From the NCBI GenBank assembly GCA_951217055.1, contig OX578282.1, positions 15,191,877 to 15,255,876 on the forward strand: DNA of 64,000 nucleotides, in the 5' to 3' direction. This stretch comes from Gerris lacustris (lineage: Eukaryota > Arthropoda > Insecta > Hemiptera > Gerridae). A model generated the notes under the pieces. That model was not told where the DNA came from. It saw nothing but the letters and a program-made list of their open reading frames with translations, and ran no database searches. Shown piece after piece: positions 59,813-64,000 of this stretch. A program made the translations under genes and the position numbers. The stretch's first letter is position 1; the number at the start of each line of letters is the position of its first letter.

Positions 59813-60627
59813 TAGTTATTATGAAAAAAAAAAATCCTTTGGCCATGTCCTCAATTTGTGTACTTCAAATGTTAATTTTTTTAAATAATCAATAAATAAA
59901 GATTTATAAATAAGGATTCTATTTGTAATATTGACAGAGTAAAATGGGGCATTGGAACTAAATTGTTTTTATTTAACAAATATTTACAAAATTTGAAAAG
60001 CCTACACTTAACAGCCTGAGAGTAATTTTTGCCGGAGTAATTTTAGGGGGCGCTTCTGTCTACCTAGGATATGCTCTATCTTCAGTTCTACTGAACCGAT
60101 TTTCCTTTAAGGCTGCGTATACCCTAAAGCTTGTTGCATACTTTTGCCGCTAGATGTCTCTGACAATCACATTCCACGGAAGGTTAGATTACCATGTAGG
60201 TCTGAGTATTTTTTAAAAATTTATTTATGTTTTCTAAAACGTCACAGTATTTACATTTCTATCTGACATAATTATATGGATTTTATTTGCGTTATTAATG
60301 TCGTACTTTTATTTGTTTTTTGTAAGAAAAATAATATTGAGTTTTTTATTTTTAGAAAATTATAATTTTACTATGATTATTTGAACTTTTGAAGATTGAA
60401 AATGTTAGAAATAATTTAATTTGTCTAGTCTGGAATATTATAATGTCATGTCTATGTTGTTGCAAAATCATGTTCGATACTAAAATCTATCTAAAAGCCC
60501 TCGAATATGAAAAATTGGTCCGAGACAACTCTGACAAACTTTCTCATTTACAATCCATTTATTAGTTTTCATAACTACATTTAATTATTATTGAATATTA
60601 TATTTCATCAAAATGTATCATAAAAAT
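59813..60627. other. AT-rich DNA, no gene seen
   Basis: No exon or element boundary recognised. Confidence 0.4.
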
Positions 60628-61072
60628 AACTTCTCCTCGGCGGGGAATTGAACCCGGGCTCTCTCCGTCCGCGTTTTAAGCTATTTTCTCAGAAACTAGA
60701 TTTTTCCCAGAAAAACGGCTTATATCGTTAGATTCGTATTTAAATGGACTACATTTTAATTTTTTTCAAAATCGTCGGAACCGTTTTCGAGAAATATATT
60801 TTTTTTCATGAAGTTTTAGGGGGGTAGCGCCCCCAAATTTGAAGCTAAAATTCATTTTTGCCTCGGGGTATGATTTTTCTGAACATGTATGCCAAATTTT
60901 GTCAAAATCGGTCCAGTAATTTAGGCTCCAGGCGTCTGCACAGACAGACGGACATTTTTTAAAAACCACTTTTTTGGACAAAGGGGACCTCAAAACGTGT
61001 AAATCCGTTTAAATCTCAAAATCGAATTTTCGCGCCATTACAATACTTTCTCTTTATATGAGAAAGTAAAAA
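60628..61072 (-). repeat. Interspersed repeat with tRNA-like B box
   Basis: On -, GGTTCAATTCC (60654-60644) fits the RNA polymerase III B box GGTTCRANYCC and is followed by a tRNA-like CCGCCGAGGAG end. No A box or acceptor pairing is found at the right distance, so it is not a tRNA gene. The rest of the unit ends in the GAGAAAGTATTG palindrome and matches 54559-54715. Confidence 0.55.
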
Positions 61073-61131
61073 TGGTTAAATTTGCCTCAAACGCAAACGC
61101 CACGAAATTATGCTTTACTCTGCTATACCAA

Positions 61132-62293
61132 TCTATAATATAAGTGGCAATGTCCTGATTGACTGACTGACTGACATAGAATCAACGCACAGCAAAATCT
61201 GCTTAACCGAGAGACTTGAAATTTTGAGGATATACTCGGTTCATATCATAGGCATCCACTAAGAAAGGATTTTGCGAAATTGTTATATTTGTACCCAGGG
61301 GTACGGGGTACAAATGTCAGAGTAATGAATACTTTTAATGATGCATATCGTTGAAAAGCTCTCTAAAAGTACAGTAATTGTTGTTATGTACAGTTTTGTC
61401 ATATTTTCATTTAGGAGGGGGTAAAATGGAAAAATATGTATAACTACATCTTATATAAATGAAGAGTGTCTATGAGTGTCTTTTATCTTATATAAATGAA
61501 GTGTCTATGAGTGTACTGCTTACATGAGATTATAAAGTTAAAATGTTGGTACACAGGAGTACGAGGTACAAATGTCAAAGTATTTGATAGGTACCCTTTA
61601 TGATGCATATCGTTGAAAGGCGATTAAGAGAAAAGTAATTGTAATGTACGTTTTTGTCATTATTTTCATTTAGAAGAGGGGTAAAAAGGAAATGTCAACG
61701 TAAGTGTGTGTGCGAGCGCGCGCGAACGGGCGCGTGTGTGTGTGTTCTTTATTCAAATCTACCGTTTTATTCCGATTTCAATGAAAATTTGCACACTTGA
61801 CCTTCAAAGCAAGGGGAAAAGGGGAAGGGCACTGACTTCATGCATTTTCGAAATTTTGATTTTGGTGCACAGAGGTACGGGGTACAAATGTCAAAGTAAT
61901 GAAAACCCTTCACGATGCATACCGTTGATAAGCTCTTTAAGAGTGCTGTACAATTTATCCGATTGGGCTAAAATTTTGTATTTATTTATTTATTTATTTT
62001 ATTATTATTATTATTATTATGTTTTTTTTTTTGTTTTTTTTATTATTATTTTATTTTTTCATAAGGAAAATACCACTTCTTTTCCTTTTTAAAAATTTAT
62101 TCGGAATGAATTACTAATTTGGGATATTAGCAAATTATCTTATCAAAGGGGAGGGGGTATAGAAATAAGGGGGAGGGATAGAATCTAGATATTCTCGCTT
62201 TGTAAAATAATTTAAATGTTTCTTGATGGTAGTTTATTAATCCATTAAGTTGAAAATAAAACACCCCGTAGCGAAGCACGGGTATTCAGCTAG
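61132..62293 (+). mobile_element. Non-autonomous Helitron, 1162 bp, both ends present
   Basis: Starts TCTATAATATAAGTGG and ends with the hairpin CCCGTAGCGAAGCACGGG (62265-62282), then TATTCAG and CTAG (62290-62293). It sits exactly between A (61131) and T (62294), the Helitron insertion rule. It has no Rep/helicase coding. Inside, a module with GGTACGGGGTACAAATGTC recurs about three times (near 61299, 61560 and 61873). At 61701-61745 it carries a GTGTG/GCGCGCG alternation, and near 61980-62060 TTTA/TTA low-complexity DNA. Confidence 0.88.
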
Positions 62294-62879
62294 TCTTTGT
62301 ATAAACAGCTTTCTCATTTTAGACCTTTCTCGGTACCAGCGGTCATCACACCACAACTCCTTCAAAATAAATATATATATACATCATAGATGTACTATGT
62401 ACTACTATGTAATGCTACAATAGTATCGTATGCAGAGAAATATGTAATGAGTCTGAGCTTGATATACAAGGATTCGCACTTTTCTCGAGAACGGATGGAG
62501 ATAAAAAGACCGGACGGTTGGCTGAGGATTTTTAAATTCTTTAAAAAAATTTTGATGAGCACTTCTAACATTTTAGTGAAAAGAATCTATAAATAAAAAT
62601 ATAACAAATTGAAAGCCATATTTTTATGAGTGGATTAAGATTCTATGGCTTGAAACATAAATTTTTAGGTTCCTGTACGAAGTACAAAAAGAAACCTTAT
62701 AATATAACAGCTCTGTCTGTCCGTTGCTAGTTTCAATTCATAAACTACTATAGCTAGGAACATTAAATTCAGCACACAGGTTCATCTCGGCATTTATGAC
62801 AACTGGACACTTTTTTGATTTTTCAGACTTAATATTTTCAAAATGGTGATGGAATTGAATATGAATATAGTCAAATAAT
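62294..62879. other. Intergenic DNA with a repeat start
   Basis: 62668-62730 reads AGGTTCCTGTACGAAGTACA and GCTCTGTCTGTCCGTTGCTA, the beginning of a widespread insect repeat related to 53280-54066 (inverted). No gene. Confidence 0.45.
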
Positions 62880-63368
62880 GGAGAAATAATACAATGATCT
62901 AAACGACATTTATCACTTGATGAAGGAAATGACCGATTCAGATACCGATTATAAAAAAGAGCGTATTCGACAATAATGGTGACGGTTGTGATTTGGACCC
63001 TGATTTGAAAATAGAAAATGCTTTTTTTGATCCCATCAGCGATGATGAGGGAAAATGATAAATTAATTGAAACAATTTACGAAATAGAAAAACCAAAGGA
63101 AAGGAAAGAAAAAAGTTACATAAAAGAAAGTAAATAAAACCACTCCGGTTGATAACAATACCGGATATGTAATAGTAGTCCAGATTGAAAAACCGGAATT
63201 AAAAGGAAAAAATTGTTTTTATGGGAAACAAAGCACCTAAGTGTCCCTTCAACTAGCACTAAAACGTGTTAAAAAAATATTGTACATATTAGGCCTTTAT
63301 ATTTTAATAAAACTGGGTATAATAGATTTTGGAGTCAATATGACTCAAGGTTAGTCTTAAGAGGTTAA
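62880..63368 (+). pseudogene. Possible decayed piggyBac-like relic
   Basis: Broken frames give acidic peptides such as EMTDSDTDYKKERI and DLDPDLKIENAFFDPISDDE, like the acidic N-termini of piggyBac transposases. It ends near GTCAATATGACTC and CTTAAGAGGTTAA, and piggyBac elements stop at TTAA. No catalytic part remains. Weak call. Confidence 0.2.
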
Positions 63369-63935
63369 AAAATATGGTTGACGTTCTAGGGTAAGAGTAG
63401 TGAATTGTTTTGAATTCGCTAAAAAGGTAAATGTTTTACATGAAATATATGAACGTTAAAATGGCAATAACTTAGCAAACCGTTTAAATTATAGGTTTCA
63501 CTTTTAATTATGATGGCATTTTTACTTATTCTTGAGCTTTGAAACTGATTCCAAGTATACAACAAAATATTTAATTTTTGTTATTTGGCCATGGGACAAA
63601 GTAACTGTAAACTATTTACAACTTATAAAAACAACGCAACGCCTCAAATACTCGTAGCTTTAGTTTCTTCTGATTGTTTCACTAAAAAGATATCTAAAAT
63701 TTTTAGATATTAGGTAAATGAGGTCTTTAAAACTTTTTAGTATATTTCTAACAGATAAATCAGTCAATCAATTCAGGTCCCTGCAAAGTAGTCTACAAGG
63801 GTGAGTTCCTTAATTGCAAACATTTTAACCGCACCTTTTGACAAATTTTGTTTATAAATACAAAATATTGATTTCGGAAGGTTTGTAATTTAGATACTCA
63901 CCCGATATTTAAAATTTAATTTGTAAAGAGGGGGA
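63369..63935. other. AT-rich DNA, no gene seen
   Basis: Nothing recognised on either strand; no CYP4 N-terminal exon seen. Confidence 0.4.
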
Positions 63936-63960
63936 GGGGGGGGGGGGGGGGGGGGGGGGG
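63936..63960. repeat. G25 homopolymer run
   Basis: Twenty-five consecutive G preceded by GGGGA. Able to form a G-quadruplex; length may be an assembly estimate. Confidence 0.8.
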
Positions 63961-64000
63961 TGCATATCAAGATTTGATGGTAGGAATTTTTTATTTACAT

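Noticed and set aside
60628..60700. tRNA gene
   Set aside because: A B box and a tRNA-like 3' end are present, but no A box, anticodon arm or acceptor pairing was found.
60766..60993. 75-codon ORF on -
   Set aside because: Within a repeat that recurs at 54559; no coding signature.
61706..62092. 128-codon ORF on +
   Set aside because: Lies in low-complexity DNA of the Helitron (GT/CG and TTA repeats).

Overview
This is an AT-rich, repeat-dense piece of an insect nuclear genome. The evidence is five recognisable, mostly intron-split animal genes, a CYP4-family P450 with the family's hallmark motif, and many arthropod-type transposable elements. I cannot fix the insect order. No bacterial, viral or organellar genes are seen.

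Gene layout: ribosomal protein S26 (RpS26) runs on + from 17570 to 28437 in four exons. An intronless, same-strand gene for the mRNA export adaptor Aly/REF (18017-18772) sits inside RpS26 intron 1. The PEST-containing nuclear protein PCNP lies on - (44020 down to 33495, four exons) and converges on RpS26. The signal peptidase complex subunit SPCS3 (48026-48565, +, intronless coding region) is head-to-head with PCNP. A CYP4 P450 (- strand, nine visible exons, 59104 down to 50126) converges on SPCS3; its N-terminal exon or exons are not found. The order is therefore RpS26[+, Aly/REF inside +], PCNP[-], SPCS3[+], CYP4[-].

The rest is mostly mobile DNA. It includes several MITEs with a 3-bp TAA or TTA target duplication (PIF/Harbinger-like, one holding a decayed transposase), a non-autonomous Helitron with both ends, a hAT-like element, a fold-back element with a perfect 10-bp target duplication nested in an older MITE, a decayed non-LTR retrotransposon tail, several long palindromes and tandem arrays of 52-84 bp units.

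The two most interesting signals are these. First, the two arms of an 838-bp near-perfect palindrome in RpS26 intron 2 each carry a motif with a complete hammerhead-ribozyme core, a stem II, a minimal palindromic stem III and a plausible stem I; degenerate relatives occur elsewhere in the window. Second, a ~105-bp module with a CCAAT box and a GC/GT box is present as an inverted duplicate, one copy upstream of PCNP and one upstream of SPCS3, with repeat-rich DNA between, and a decayed duplicate of PCNP exon 1 lies beyond SPCS3.

All gene models were made by reading splice sites and translations by eye. No database search, RNA data or structure computation was available.
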